Positions 1 through 9,085 of a DNA stretch of 29,912 nt are shown one piece after another. Source of the stretch: Kuafuiihalomonas sp964477875 (lineage in GTDB: Bacteria > Myxococcota > Kuafuiibacteriia > Kuafuiibacteriales > Kuafuiibacteriaceae); the NCBI GenBank assembly GCA_964477875.1, contig CAYZFR010000026.1, positions 1 to 29,912 of the forward strand, read 5' to 3'. The notes beneath the pieces are model-generated. The model had not been told where the DNA came from. It saw nothing but the letters and a program-made list of their open reading frames with translations, and searched no databases. How positions within the stretch are numbered: position 1 is the first letter of the stretch; every line of letters starts with the position of its first letter. A program made the translations under genes and the position numbers.

Positions 1-34
1 GGCTTGATTCCCGAAGCCGCCGTGCCCGGTCCAT
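1..34 (-). CDS. possible start of next cluster gene (partial, uncertain)
   Basis: An ATG at 34 reading leftwards is open to the window edge (11 codons, beginning MDRARRL). It lies 70 nt beyond the stop of the large megasynthase, and a G-rich stretch about 11 nt upstream could serve as a ribosome binding site. Another open frame starting further upstream (GTG or TTG) also runs off the edge, so the real start cannot be fixed. The megasynthase has no release domain, so a following synthase or release gene is expected here. That is inference; 11 codons identify nothing. Confidence 0.2.
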   Translation of the reverse strand, partial: MDRARRLRESS

Positions 35-104
35 GAACGTCAGCCCCCACTCGCCGCGACCGGCGGAACGGAACCCGCAGCAGGAAGCAGGTGAGCAAGT
101 GGGC

Positions 105-3100
105 CTAGGCGGGTGCAACCCGGACGTACTTGCCCGGGCGAGCAGGGTCGGGGGCGTACCAGGCCGGCGTTCCGTCCGGGTCCTTGCCCAAGCGCGCCCC
201 CGGTGAGGGCGGCGTCGATGCGTGGGAGCGGCCCGCTCCCTCCGCCCAGGGGAACACGCCGAGGCGCTGAGTGTCCGCCAGCGCTCGCTCGAAGGCCTGG
301 TGCAGCGTCTGGATCTCCTCATCGCCATGGGCAGTGGTGAGGAAGCACGGACGGCCATCCCAAACATGGACGCCGTGAAGCCGCAGCGCATGGAAAAAGA
401 GCGCACCGAAGGGCGACGGATCGGTCACCGTGATCTTGAACAGGGAGCCGAAGTTCTTCACCTTCACCGGCGCCTGACTCGCCTCGAACATCGAGGCGAG
501 ACGCCCGACGAAGGCGTCGGTTCGCTGGTTCAGTTTTTCGTAGAGCGCGGGCCCCTCGCGCTCGATGTGGGTCAGCATGGCCTTGGCTGCCGCCAAGCCC
601 GCCGGGTGCCTGACGAAGGTCCCGGCGAAGTAGGTGACGCCCGCCTCCGGGATGCCGTCGTCGCCAAACTGCCAGAAGCCTCCGTCCAGCGCGTCCATAT
701 ACTTGGCCCGCCCGGCGATGACGCCGATCGGAAGGCCGCCACCGACGACCTTGCCGTAGGTGCCCAGGTCGGCTTTTACGCCGAAGTGGGCCTGGGCGCC
801 GCCGGAACCGATGCGAAAGCCGGTGATGACCTCGTCGAAGATGATCGGGACATCCGCCTCCTCGGTCATCTCACGGAGCTGCCTCAGGAAGGCCTGGGGC
901 TGGAGGTCGGGGCGCCGAGACTGGACCGGCTCGATCAGCACGCAGGCGAGATCGTCCATTCGCTCGCCGATCTTGGCCAAGCTCTCCTGATCTCCGTAGG
1001 GCAGGATGAGGGTGTTCGCGACCGCCTCCCGGGGAACGCCGGCCGCCGCAGGCATGGACTGAAGGGAGGGCGTCCCGCGCACGACCACCTCGTCGTTGAT
1101 GCCGTGGTAGGCCCCTTCGAACATCACGACGAGACTGTTGCCGGTCACGGTCCGGCAGGTGCGAACGGCCCCCAGGACCGCTTCCGAGCCGGTGTTGCAG
1201 AAGGCGACCCGCTCGTGCCCGACCATCTGGACGAGCTTGGCCGCCACTTCGCCGGCCAGAGGATGCTGCGGACCGACCTCGATCCCCTCCTCCAGCTGAC
1301 GCATGACGGCCTGCTTCACGACGTCGGAGCCGTGCCCCAGGAAGCAAGAGCCGAAACCGCTCGCGAGGTCGATGTACTCGTTGCCGTCGATGTCCCAAAG
1401 CCGGGCGCCCTTCGAGCGCTCGACGACGATGGGATAGGTGATCTCTTTGAGCTCGGGACGGAATCCGCTCACCGCTCGGGGATCGGCGAGGTGGGCCCGA
1501 TGCTGCTGGGTGTAGCTCTTTGACTTGGCGGTCCGCGCGACGTAGCGCGCCATGAACTGCTCCAGGGCCGCCGGATCGAGCTGGGTCGCCTCGGATCGCT
1601 CCTTGGTGATCCGAGTCTGGGCCCCGAAGGCCTTCGCCTTTTCGGCGGCCGCGCCGGGCGGCCGAGCAGAAGACCCGTTCGAGGCGGCGCTGGGGCGGGC
1701 ACCTCTCTCGGCCCCGTTGGCGCCGGAGCTCGAGCTCGGGACGGAGGGCGGAGGCGCGGGCGGGCTCACCTGCGGCGTGGGCGCAGACGCCGTCGCCGGA
1801 GGGGCCGGAGCGACGCCTCCCATCAGCTGGAGCTGCCGCGACATGATCTCCAGCTGCTGCTGAATGAGCCCCTGCACACTTTCGTCGGCCGCGACCGGCG
1901 CCGCCGGCGAAGAGATGGGCGCCGGGACGAGAGGAGCCGCGACCGGGGATGGGGCCGCGGCCGGGGGTGGAGCTTCGGGAGCGGATGGAGCCTCGGCAGG
2001 AGACGGGGCGGCCGGCGCTTCCTCGGGCGGTAGCTCAGCGAGGATCCGGTCCACCACCGCGGCCGGACTCGCCAGATCCTCGTTCAGCTGCCTAAAGGTG
2101 ATGGCGACGCCGAAGCTCTTCTTCAGGGTCGTCGCCAGCTGGGTGAGGAGCAAGGAATCGAGGCCGAGATCGATGAAGCTGTCGTTCGGCTCCATGTTCT
2201 CGAGCTCGAAGCCCGAGGCGTCCTCGATGAGCTCTCGGACTCGGCCGAGGAGTTGAAGCTTCCGTTGGTCATTCGTGGCGTTCACTGTGGACTCCGTGGC
2301 GGGCGCGGCCGCCGGCTCTCGAGAGGGGGCGACCGGCGCCGACACCTCGATACAACACCTGCGATCTTCGAAGGGATAGGTCGGCAAGGGTCGGCGGCGG
2401 CGCCGCTGGTGGACGTACATGGCTTCGGCGTCCAAGTCGACGCCCGCGCACCACAGGCGCCCGGCCGCCTGAAGGAGCGCTTCGACCTCATGCCCCTTCG
2501 CTTTCAGGCTGGCGACGGCGGGGAGCGCGCCGCCGACCGAGGCCTTGATCAGCGCCGGCATCGTTCCCCCCGGACCGCAGCCCAAGGCCAGGATCGAAGA
2601 ACGCTCGGCGAGGCTTTGGGCGGCAGGAGCAAAGCGGACCGGCACGCGGAGGTGCCGGGACCAATAGCCGAGATCGGTGGCTTCTTCGGCGCGCAGCGGC
2701 TGGCCGGTGACGGTGGAGATGATCTCGATGTCGGGGGTGCCGAGCTCCATGCCCTGGAGCAGGTCTCGGAACGGGTCGACTGCGTCTTCCATCATCCGGG
2801 TGTGGAAAGCGTGAGAAGTGTGGAGCGGCTTGGCTGGGATCTCCTGGGCCTGCAGGGCAGCCTGCACGCGGGCGACCTCTTTTTCGGGACCGGCGACCAC
2901 GCACAGCCGCTGGCCGTTGTGGGCCGCCAGCTCGACGTTCTCGTCGAGGTAGGGCTCGACCTCGCTCAGAGGGGCCCGAACCGACAGCATGGCGCCGGGC
3001 GGCATGCTCTGCATCAGCCGGCCACGCGCCGCCACGGCCTGCAGCGCGTCTTCGAGCCGAAAGACCCCGGTCAGAGCGGCGGCCACGAACTCGCCCACGC

Positions 3101-6100
3101 TGTGGCCGACCATGACGGCCGGCCGCAGCCCCCAGCTCTTCCAAAGCTCGGCCAGGGCGTAGGAGACGACGAAGATCGCGGGCTGGGCCCACTCGGTCCG
3201 CCGCAGTCGCTCCGCAGCCGCCGGCGCCGACGGATCGACAGGGTGGAGCACCTCGAGCAGCGGCGCGTCCAGATGCGGCCGCAGCAGCTCGGCGCAGCGA
3301 TCCACCACCGCCCGGAAGGTCGGCTCGGCCTCGTAGAGCTGGCGGCCCATCCCGGGAGTCTGGGTGCCCTGTCCAGGAAAGACGAAGGCGAGCCCGGGCG
3401 GACGTCCCGCAGATGCCCCCGTCATCCCGCCTTCTCGCAGCTCACGACCAAGGCCCTCGGCGTCGGGGACCACGGCCGCCCAACGCCGAGACAGCTGCCG
3501 TCGCCCGGCGTGGAGAGTGAAAGCGGCGTCGGCCCGCTCGGCCGAGGTCTCGAGTCGCACTTGGCTGAGTCGGCTCCGCTGCTCGGACAAAGCCTCGTCG
3601 CTTCGTGCCGACAGGAGGAACAGGTCGAAGCCCCGACCAGGCTCGCTCTCGACCTGCACCGGAGCCTCCTCGATGAGGACGTGGGCGTTCGTTCCGCCGA
3701 CGCCAAAAGAACTGACCCCCGCCCGGCGAGGCCCCGGCCCCTCGGGCCAAGCCCCGCCTCGCCCTCGCACCTCGAAGCGACCCCCGAGGTCGATGCGTGG
3801 ATTCAGAGCCGTGAAGCCTCGGGTACCTGGGATCCAGCCCTCGGACACGGCTCTCGACGCCTTGACCAAGCCGGCGAGGCCGGCCGCCGAGGTCATGTGG
3901 CCGATGTTGGACTTGATGGATCCGAGCTGGGTTCGCGGCGCGTCGGCCCGTCCATAGGCTCGGACCAGGGCCTCGACCTCGATCGGGTCGCCGAGCGGTG
4001 TCGCCGTGCCGTGGGCCTCGACGTAGCCGACTTCGTCGGGCTCCATCTCGGCATCATCGAGGGCGGCCGCCAGCACTCTGGCCTGACCTTCGACGCTGGG
4101 CGCGGTGAAACTCGACTTGCCGGCTCCGTCGTTATTGATGGCGCTCCCCTTGACCACGGCCAGGACGCGGTCGCCGTCTCGCAGGGCTTCGTCCAACCTC
4201 CGCAAGACCACCATCACACCACCGTCGTTGAAGGTGGTGCCGGTCGCCTGGGCGTCGAAGGGGCTGCAAAGGCCGTCGGCCGAAAGCATGCTGCCCTCGC
4301 TGTAGAGGTGGCCGACACGCTGGGGAAAAGAGAGGGAGGCGGCGCCGGCGAGGGCCATGTCGCAGTCGTAGCTGCGCAGCGCCCTCACCGCCTGATGCAA
4401 ACCGACGAGGCCGGTCGAGCAAGCGGTGAAGATCGAGAGCGCCGGCCCCGTCAGCCCCAGTCGATGGGCGATACGGGTCGCCACGTAGTCTTTGTCGTTG
4501 GCGACGAGCGCGTTGAAGGCACCGTAGCTCTCGATCTTCTCCGGCTGGGCGCGAACGTGGTGGAGGTAATAGTCGAAGCTGCGAACCCCACAGTACACGC
4601 CGATGTCGCCCCGGAATCGTTCAGGGTCGTGGCCCGCGTCCTCGAGGCTCTCCCAGGCCAGACGCAGGAGCAGGCGCTGCTGCGGATCGACCATCGCCGC
4701 CTCCTTCGGGTTCATCCCGAAGAGGGGCGGATCGAAGTCGAAGACCCCGTCGATGAGGCCCCGGGCCGGGACATATCCGGAGTCTGTTCGCAGCTCCTGC
4801 GGCACAGAAGGGTCGAGCTCGTCCGGCGAGAGGAAGCGTATGCCGTGGGCGCCCTCCATCAGCATCGCCCAGAGCTCGTCGATGGAGCGGGCTCCTGGGA
4901 AGCGACCGGACCAGCCGACGAGGGCAATCTCCGGCCGCTCCTGGCTAGCGACGCGCCGGCGCCGCCGCAGCGGACGCCTGTCCCCGGACTCGATCCAGGC
5001 CCGCAGACCGGCCGGCGTGCTCCGCTCGAACAGCTTCACCACCGGAATCTTCACGCCTCGACGGGCCTCGAGCTCGGCCACGAAGCGAACGGCGAGCAGG
5101 GAGTTGCCGCCCAGCTCGAAGAAGTCGTCCTCGGCTCCGACCGGATCCACGTCCAGGATCTCGCTCCACAGCCGGCAGACGGCGGTCTCCGTGGGACCCT
5201 CGGGCGGCACTAGCGGGTGCCCCAGCTCCGGTCGCGCCCGGGTCGGGGCTGGAAGTGCCCCCCGGTCCACCTTTCCGCTGGGGGTTCGGGGGAGCTCGGG
5301 CAGGAACACCCACGCGCCCGGACACATGTAGTCGGGGAGCCGCGCGAGCACGAAGCGGCGCAGCTCTCCCGGCGTCGGACGGGGGCCGTCGTGGGCGACC
5401 AGGTAGGCCACCAACTCCAGGGGGGCCTCCTCGGTCTTGCGCCGGGCGGTCACCGCGACCTGGCGCAGCTGGGGGTGCTCGCCCAGGCAGACCTCCAGCT
5501 CGGCCAGCTCGACCCGATGGCCCCTCACCTTCACCTGACCGTCGCGCCGGCCGAGGAATCGGATCACCCCGCCTGGGCCTTCGCGAACCAGATCCCCTGT
5601 CCGGTACATGCAGGCCTCGGCCTCGGAGGAAAAGGGGTCGGGGAGGAAGCGCTCCGCCGTCAGTTCGGGCCGTTCGATGTAGCCGCGAGCCAAGCAGTGG
5701 CCGCCCAAGAAGAGCTCGCCCTCGGCGCCCGGCGCCACCGGATGGCCCTCATCGTCGAGGACGTAGCAGCGGACGTGGGGCAAGGCCTCTCCGATCGGGG
5801 GCAGCGAGGGCCAGCTCGATGGAGGCCCTTCGAGCTCGTGGGCGGTGACGACGTGGGTCTCCGAGGGCCCGTACTGATTGATGAGTCGACAGGGAGCTAC
5901 CCCTTCGAAGAAGCGGACCAGGCTCGGTGTCACCTGCAGCTGCTCGCCCGCGGTGATGACCTCGTTCAGGCGCTCCGGCAGGTGCTCGGAGGCCAAAGCT
6001 GCGTCGCAGAGGGACTGAAGGGCGACGAAGGGGAGGAACAGACGCTCGACCTCGAAGCGAATCAGATGCCCCAAGAGGCGAGCCCCATCCCGCCGGACCT

Positions 6101-6749
6101 GGTCCGAGACCAGGACCAAGGTTCCGCCGGTGGAGAGGGTTCCGAAGATCTCCTGGGCCGAGACGTCGAAGGACAGGGGACTGAATTGGAGCGTTCGGCG
6201 GCCGAGGCGCACACCCGACTGCTCGGCCTGCCACTCCAAGAGCTGCTCCAACGGCTCCCGAACCATGGCCACGCCCTTGGGCTCGCCCGTGGAACCCGAC
6301 GTGAAGATCACATAGAGCAGCGCATCGGAACCGATCGAGTCTTCGATGGGCGTCGAAGGCACGTCTTGTTGCACTTCACTCGGTCGCAGCAGCGCCGAGC
6401 CCCGAGCGTCGACATCGCCTTCGGTGATCACGCAGCTGGCGTGGGCCTGCTCGAGCATGAAGCGGATCCGGTCGGGCGGATAAGACAGGTCGAGCGGCAG
6501 GTAGCCCACGCCCAGCTTCGCAACCGCCAGGACCGCCTCGACCTGAGGTATCCCTCTCGGGAGCGCGACGGCGATCGGCCGAGCGGGATCGAGGTGAAGC
6601 GACCGGATGTGGTGGGCGAGCTGATTCGAGCGGCGCTCGAGTTCGGCGTAGCTCGCAACGCGGCCTTCATCGACGACGGCTTCGACCTCGGGATGTCGAA
6701 GGGCCATATCCTCAATGCGTCCAATGAGCCCTCGATTGGACAGTGCCAC
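105..6749 (-). CDS. hybrid NRPS-PKS: A-PCP-KS-AT-ACP-aminotransferase
   Basis: Megasynthase of 2214 residues from a GTG at 6749. Seen in order: adenylation domain 1-500 (SGSTGEPKG at 151, YRTGDL at 382, PSGKVD with Lys493); PCP (GGNS, Ser550); ketosynthase 605-1030 (Cys777 in TACSTG, His913, His951); acyltransferase 1118-1430 (GHSVG Ser1217; HAFH 1313-1316, the malonyl-type motif); ACP (GLDS, Ser1532); Ala/Pro-rich linker 1570-1715; class III aminotransferase 1740-2165 with PLP Lys2000. The A-domain pocket reads D-V-Q-F-I-A-Q-V-V-K, close to proline codes. Family knowledge: AMT domains of MycA/McyE type convert a beta-ketoacyl-ACP to a beta-aminoacyl-ACP. Inference: a loaded (proline-like) residue is extended once by malonate and then aminated. 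There is no condensation domain, ketoreductase or thioesterase, so release needs a downstream protein. The open frame extends to 7064, but that part overlaps the oxygenase gene and is not domain-like. ATG 6707 is an alternative start. Confidence 0.92.
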   Translation of the reverse strand: MALSNRGLIGRIEDMALRHPEVEAVVDEGRVASYAELERRSNQLAHHIRSLHLDPARPIAVALPRGIPQVEAVLAVAKLGVGYLPLDLSYPPDRIRFMLEQAHASCVITEGDVDARGSALLRPSEVQQDVPSTPIEDSIGSDALLYVIFTSGSTGEPKGVAMVREPLEQLLEWQAEQSGVRLGRRTLQFSPLSFDVSAQEIFGTLSTGGTLVLVSDQVRRDGARLLGHLIRFEVERLFLPFVALQSLCDAALASEHLPERLNEVITAGEQLQVTPSLVRFFEGVAPCRLINQYGPSETHVVTAHELEGPPSSWPSLPPIGEALPHVRCYVLDDEGHPVAPGAEGELFLGGHCLARGYIERPELTAERFLPDPFSSEAEACMYRTGDLVREGPGGVIRFLGRRDGQVKVRGHRVELAELEVCLGEHPQLRQVAVTARRKTEEAPLELVAYLVAHDGPRPTPGELRRFVLARLPDYMCPGAWVFLPELPRTPSGKVDRGALPAPTRARPELGHPLVPPEGPTETAVCRLWSEILDVDPVGAEDDFFELGGNSLLAVRFVAELEARRGVKIPVVKLFERSTPAGLRAWIESGDRRPLRRRRRVASQERPEIALVGWSGRFPGARSIDELWAMLMEGAHGIRFLSPDELDPSVPQELRTDSGYVPARGLIDGVFDFDPPLFGMNPKEAAMVDPQQRLLLRLAWESLEDAGHDPERFRGDIGVYCGVRSFDYYLHHVRAQPEKIESYGAFNALVANDKDYVATRIAHRLGLTGPALSIFTACSTGLVGLHQAVRALRSYDCDMALAGAASLSFPQRVGHLYSEGSMLSADGLCSPFDAQATGTTFNDGGVMVVLRRLDEALRDGDRVLAVVKGSAINNDGAGKSSFTAPSVEGQARVLAAALDDAEMEPDEVGYVEAHGTATPLGDPIEVEALVRAYGRADAPRTQLGSIKSNIGHMTSAAGLAGLVKASRAVSEGWIPGTRGFTALNPRIDLGGRFEVRGRGGAWPEGPGPRRAGVSSFGVGGTNAHVLIEEAPVQVESEPGRGFDLFLLSARSDEALSEQRSRLSQVRLETSAERADAAFTLHAGRRQLSRRWAAVVPDAEGLGRELREGGMTGASAGRPPGLAFVFPGQGTQTPGMGRQLYEAEPTFRAVVDRCAELLRPHLDAPLLEVLHPVDPSAPAAAERLRRTEWAQPAIFVVSYALAELWKSWGLRPAVMVGHSVGEFVAAALTGVFRLEDALQAVAARGRLMQSMPPGAMLSVRAPLSEVEPYLDENVELAAHNGQRLCVVAGPEKEVARVQAALQAQEIPAKPLHTSHAFHTRMMEDAVDPFRDLLQGMELGTPDIEIISTVTGQPLRAEEATDLGYWSRHLRVPVRFAPAAQSLAERSSILALGCGPGGTMPALIKASVGGALPAVASLKAKGHEVEALLQAAGRLWCAGVDLDAEAMYVHQRRRRRPLPTYPFEDRRCCIEVSAPVAPSREPAAAPATESTVNATNDQRKLQLLGRVRELIEDASGFELENMEPNDSFIDLGLDSLLLTQLATTLKKSFGVAITFRQLNEDLASPAAVVDRILAELPPEEAPAAPSPAEAPSAPEAPPPAAAPSPVAAPLVPAPISSPAAPVAADESVQGLIQQQLEIMSRQLQLMGGVAPAPPATASAPTPQVSPPAPPPSVPSSSSGANGAERGARPSAASNGSSARPPGAAAEKAKAFGAQTRITKERSEATQLDPAALEQFMARYVARTAKSKSYTQQHRAHLADPRAVSGFRPELKEITYPIVVERSKGARLWDIDGNEYIDLASGFGSCFLGHGSDVVKQAVMRQLEEGIEVGPQHPLAGEVAAKLVQMVGHERVAFCNTGSEAVLGAVRTCRTVTGNSLVVMFEGAYHGINDEVVVRGTPSLQSMPAAAGVPREAVANTLILPYGDQESLAKIGERMDDLACVLIEPVQSRRPDLQPQAFLRQLREMTEEADVPIIFDEVITGFRIGSGGAQAHFGVKADLGTYGKVVGGGLPIGVIAGRAKYMDALDGGFWQFGDDGIPEAGVTYFAGTFVRHPAGLAAAKAMLTHIEREGPALYEKLNQRTDAFVGRLASMFEASQAPVKVKNFGSLFKITVTDPSPFGALFFHALRLHGVHVWDGRPCFLTTAHGDEEIQTLHQAFERALADTQRLGVFPWAEGAGRSHASTPPSPGARLGKDPDGTPAWYAPDPARPGKYVRVAPA

Positions 6750-6758
6750 GCCCCCTTG

Positions 6759-6788
6759 GATATACCGGATGGAACCTGACCATTCCAA
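6759..6788 (-). promoter_or_regulatory. candidate sigma70-like promoter before the megasynthase
   Basis: On the minus strand TTGGAA (6788-6783) and TATATC (6764-6759) are separated by 18 nt inside the 107-bp gap between the oxygenase and megasynthase genes. It would start transcripts almost at the GTG at 6749, implying a leaderless message, or use of the ATG at 6707. Read by eye only; the gap may equally be internal to one operon. Confidence 0.25.
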
Positions 6789-6856
6789 GTTCGCTGGGGC
6801 GTGGTCGTCCGAATCGCCAGTTCTACGGGGGAGCTGCGACCCCGTCCTACGTCGCC

Positions 6857-7726
6857 TCACCACGGGTGGCGCGGGAGCGGCATCCGCTCCACCACGTCGG
6901 CCACCCGCCCCATCACCCCGAGATAACTCGAGTAGGCGATACGCCGGCTCAAGCCACGCTCCCGATAGGTCCGAACGTCCTGAACGAAGCGATCCATGTT
7001 CGTATGGTCGAGCTGATCGAAGGCAACAGAGAGCGTTTGGCCGAGGGAACGCGCGGTGTGCCAAGTTCCGGCCGGAATGTACAGCGTCTCGCCGGGCCCC
7101 ATCCGGATCTTCGTGATCTCCACGTTCGCGAAGCGCGGGTGCCGTTCGAGGTCCGGATCGAAGGCGTCGACTTCGGACTGCCAGTTGTCCGGAGGTTTCG
7201 GATACATCTGCGCGTCATCGTCGACCGAGAACACCCAGAACTCCTTCTCTCCGTACACCATGTTGATCCAAGCGCTCAGGTGGTAGTAGTCGATGTGCGC
7301 GTACGGGAAGTGGCCCTTGGGGCCTCCCAAGAAGATTTCAGTCCGCGAGCCGAAGCGCCCCCCCAAGAACGCCTTGTGGCTCAAGCGATTGGGCGTCGCA
7401 TGGGCGATGGGTAGGGGCTGGAACATGGGCGCGAGCTCTGGCCACTCCACGTCCAGCAGCGCGCAACAGGGATAGGGCGAGTCGCTCTCCGGGTCGGCGA
7501 GAAGGTCGACGAGCTCGGGCACTCTCCATCGCCGTTCGTGTCCGAGCAGCGCGACCTCCTTGTCGGGGAAGGCGCTCCGCAACCAATCGGGCGTGATGAC
7601 CCGATGCCCCAACCACTGCCTGGTCGCGTCGGTCATCACCACCGGTCGCCGCCGGTCTCGGTACTCGCGCCGGAACTCCTCCGGACTCAGACCCGTCCGC
7701 CGGTCGACGATGATCGGCGCTGCCAT
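6857..7726 (-). CDS. cupin/JmjC-like 2-oxoglutarate Fe(II) oxygenase
   Basis: A 289-residue protein of the Cupin_8/JmjC-like family of 2-oxoglutarate- and Fe(II)-dependent hydroxylases. The metal triad is visible: His144-Ile-Asp146 in AHIDYYHLS and distal His223 in PAGTWHTA, with the usual PGETLYIPAG strand before it. The start at ATG 7726 (MAAPIIVD) has AGGAG just upstream, though the spacing is short; an 18-codon upstream extension is open but not protein-like. It sits 107 bp before the megasynthase on the same strand and 105 bp after hisD, so it most likely belongs to the biosynthetic cluster. A plausible job is hydroxylation of an amino acid, a carrier-bound intermediate or the product. 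Members of this family also modify proteins or tRNA, so the substrate is unknown. Confidence 0.85.
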   Translation of the reverse strand: MAAPIIVDRRTGLSPEEFRREYRDRRRPVVMTDATRQWLGHRVITPDWLRSAFPDKEVALLGHERRWRVPELVDLLADPESDSPYPCCALLDVEWPELAPMFQPLPIAHATPNRLSHKAFLGGRFGSRTEIFLGGPKGHFPYAHIDYYHLSAWINMVYGEKEFWVFSVDDDAQMYPKPPDNWQSEVDAFDPDLERHPRFANVEITKIRMGPGETLYIPAGTWHTARSLGQTLSVAFDQLDHTNMDRFVQDVRTYRERGLSRRIAYSSYLGVMGRVADVVERMPLPRHPW

Positions 7727-7809
7727 GACTCCTGCGTAGATCCGAGCGCGGGCGAACACAACGGGACGACACGAGCGCACACACCGCCCTCCCTGAGCGG
7801 CTCGACCCC

Positions 7810-7831
7810 GCAGGGCCTGCGCCGGCGGCGC
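7810..7831 (-). terminator. GC-rich hairpins just after hisD
   Basis: Two overlapping perfect inverted repeats lie directly after the hisD stop: GCGCC-GCC-GGCGC (7819-7831) and GCAGG-C-CCTGC (7810-7820). No T-tract follows, so this is at best a weak or Rho-assisted terminator. It may partly separate the his operon from the oxygenase-megasynthase genes. Confidence 0.3.
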
Positions 7832-9085
7832 TCAGCTCCGGCGGAGCCGCGCGCTCAGGGCGTGCGCGGACAAGCCTTCCATCTGGGCCAATCGCTCGGC
7901 GTCGGCAGCGGCTTCGACCGGATCGTCCATCCGTAGCCAGGTCCGACAGGCCATGAAGTCATAGACGCTCAGGCCGCCGCGAAAGCGCCCGGTCTGAGCG
8001 GTGGGCAGGGTGTGGTTGGGGCCCACGCCATAGTCCCCCAGGACCTCGGCCGCGTCGGCCCCGACGAACAGACCCCCGTAGGCGTGAAAGAGCTCGGCGT
8101 GCTTAGAGGCCTCGGCCACGTGAATGTGCAGGTGCTCGGGGGCGAGGCGGTCGCTGGTTTCGGCCGCCTCCCGAAGCGAGCCGCACACCGCGGCGTAGCC
8201 GTTTCGGGCGATCGCCTCCAGGGCGACGCTTCGGGTCTTCAGGGTTTCCAGGAGCTCGGTCAGTGCAGCATCCACCGCCGCCAGCAAGGGCTCGTGGGTC
8301 GTCAGCAAGCCGACCCGGGCTTCAACGTCGTGCTCGGCCTGGGCGAGGAGGTCGGCGGCTACGAGCTGCGGATCCGCCGACTCGTCGGCGACTACCAGCA
8401 GCTCGCTCGGTCCGGCCAGCATGTCGATGCGCACTCGGTTCGAGACCTGATGCTTCGCGCTCGTCACCCAGCTGTTGCCGGGACCCGCGATGACGTCCAC
8501 CGCGGGGACGGACTCGGTGCCAAAAGCCAGGGCGCCCACCGCTTGAGCGCCCCCGACGGCGAGAACCCCGTCGGCACCGGCGTAGTAGGCCGCGGCCAGG
8601 GTGACCGGCTGGGGATTGGGATTGGCGAGCCATACTTCGCTCACGCCGGCGACCCGGGCCGGAATGACGGTCATGAGCACCGAAGACGGCAGGGGATAGC
8701 GGCCGCCGGGAGCGTAGCAGCCGGCCCGCTCCACCGGCATCCAGCGGTGTCCGGCCACCCCGCCCGGCACCTGCACACGCACGTCTCGGCTCGCGTCGAG
8801 CTGGGCTTCGGCGAAGCTGCGGATACGGTCCGCGGTCCGACCGAGCAGGGCCCGGTCTTCGGCCGACAAGCGGCGGCAGGCTTCGGCCATGGCCTTGCTG
8901 TCGTGAATAAGCGGGTTCTGAGGTCCGAGCCCGTCGAAGCGTTCGCCGAGTCGCCGAAGCGCGGCGTCGCCTCCGGATCGAACCTCGCCGAGGATCTCTC
9001 CTACCTTCGCCGCGAAGTCGGGGTCGGCGATCAGAGGCGGGGCAGGGGCCAGCTCGCTTGGGGTTGTGAGGCGAAGATGCTTCAT
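7832..9085 (-). CDS. hisD: histidinol dehydrogenase
   Basis: HisD oxidises L-histidinol to L-histidine in two NAD-dependent steps, the last reactions of the pathway. The 417-residue length is normal for the family. Hallmarks seen: YAPGGRYPLPSS, GGAQAVGALAFGT, DVIAGPGN, the AGPSELLVVAD segment, the LAQAEHD Zn/catalytic segment and the C-terminal DYGVGPNHTLPT. Its ATG (9085-9083) overlaps the hisAIE stop in an ATGA, so it is translationally coupled. It is the last his gene of the run; about 105 bp with GC-rich hairpins follow before the oxygenase gene. Confidence 0.97.
   Translation of the reverse strand: MKHLRLTTPSELAPAPPLIADPDFAAKVGEILGEVRSGGDAALRRLGERFDGLGPQNPLIHDSKAMAEACRRLSAEDRALLGRTADRIRSFAEAQLDASRDVRVQVPGGVAGHRWMPVERAGCYAPGGRYPLPSSVLMTVIPARVAGVSEVWLANPNPQPVTLAAAYYAGADGVLAVGGAQAVGALAFGTESVPAVDVIAGPGNSWVTSAKHQVSNRVRIDMLAGPSELLVVADESADPQLVAADLLAQAEHDVEARVGLLTTHEPLLAAVDAALTELLETLKTRSVALEAIARNGYAAVCGSLREAAETSDRLAPEHLHIHVAEASKHAELFHAYGGLFVGADAAEVLGDYGVGPNHTLPTAQTGRFRGGLSVYDFMACRTWLRMDDPVEAAADAERLAQMEGLSAHALSARLRRS

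Noticed and set aside
2253..5213. Very long open frame on the plus strand (986 codons) opposite the megasynthase
   Set aside because: It is antisense to continuous PKS domains with intact motifs; high GC suppresses stops. The translation has no recognisable domain.
5217..6779. 520-codon plus-strand frame opposite the adenylation domain
   Set aside because: Antisense shadow of a domain with all core motifs present.
6750..7064. N-terminal extension of the megasynthase frame
   Set aside because: It overlaps the oxygenase gene, is Arg-rich and unlike any domain, and the A domain starts near the GTG at 6749.
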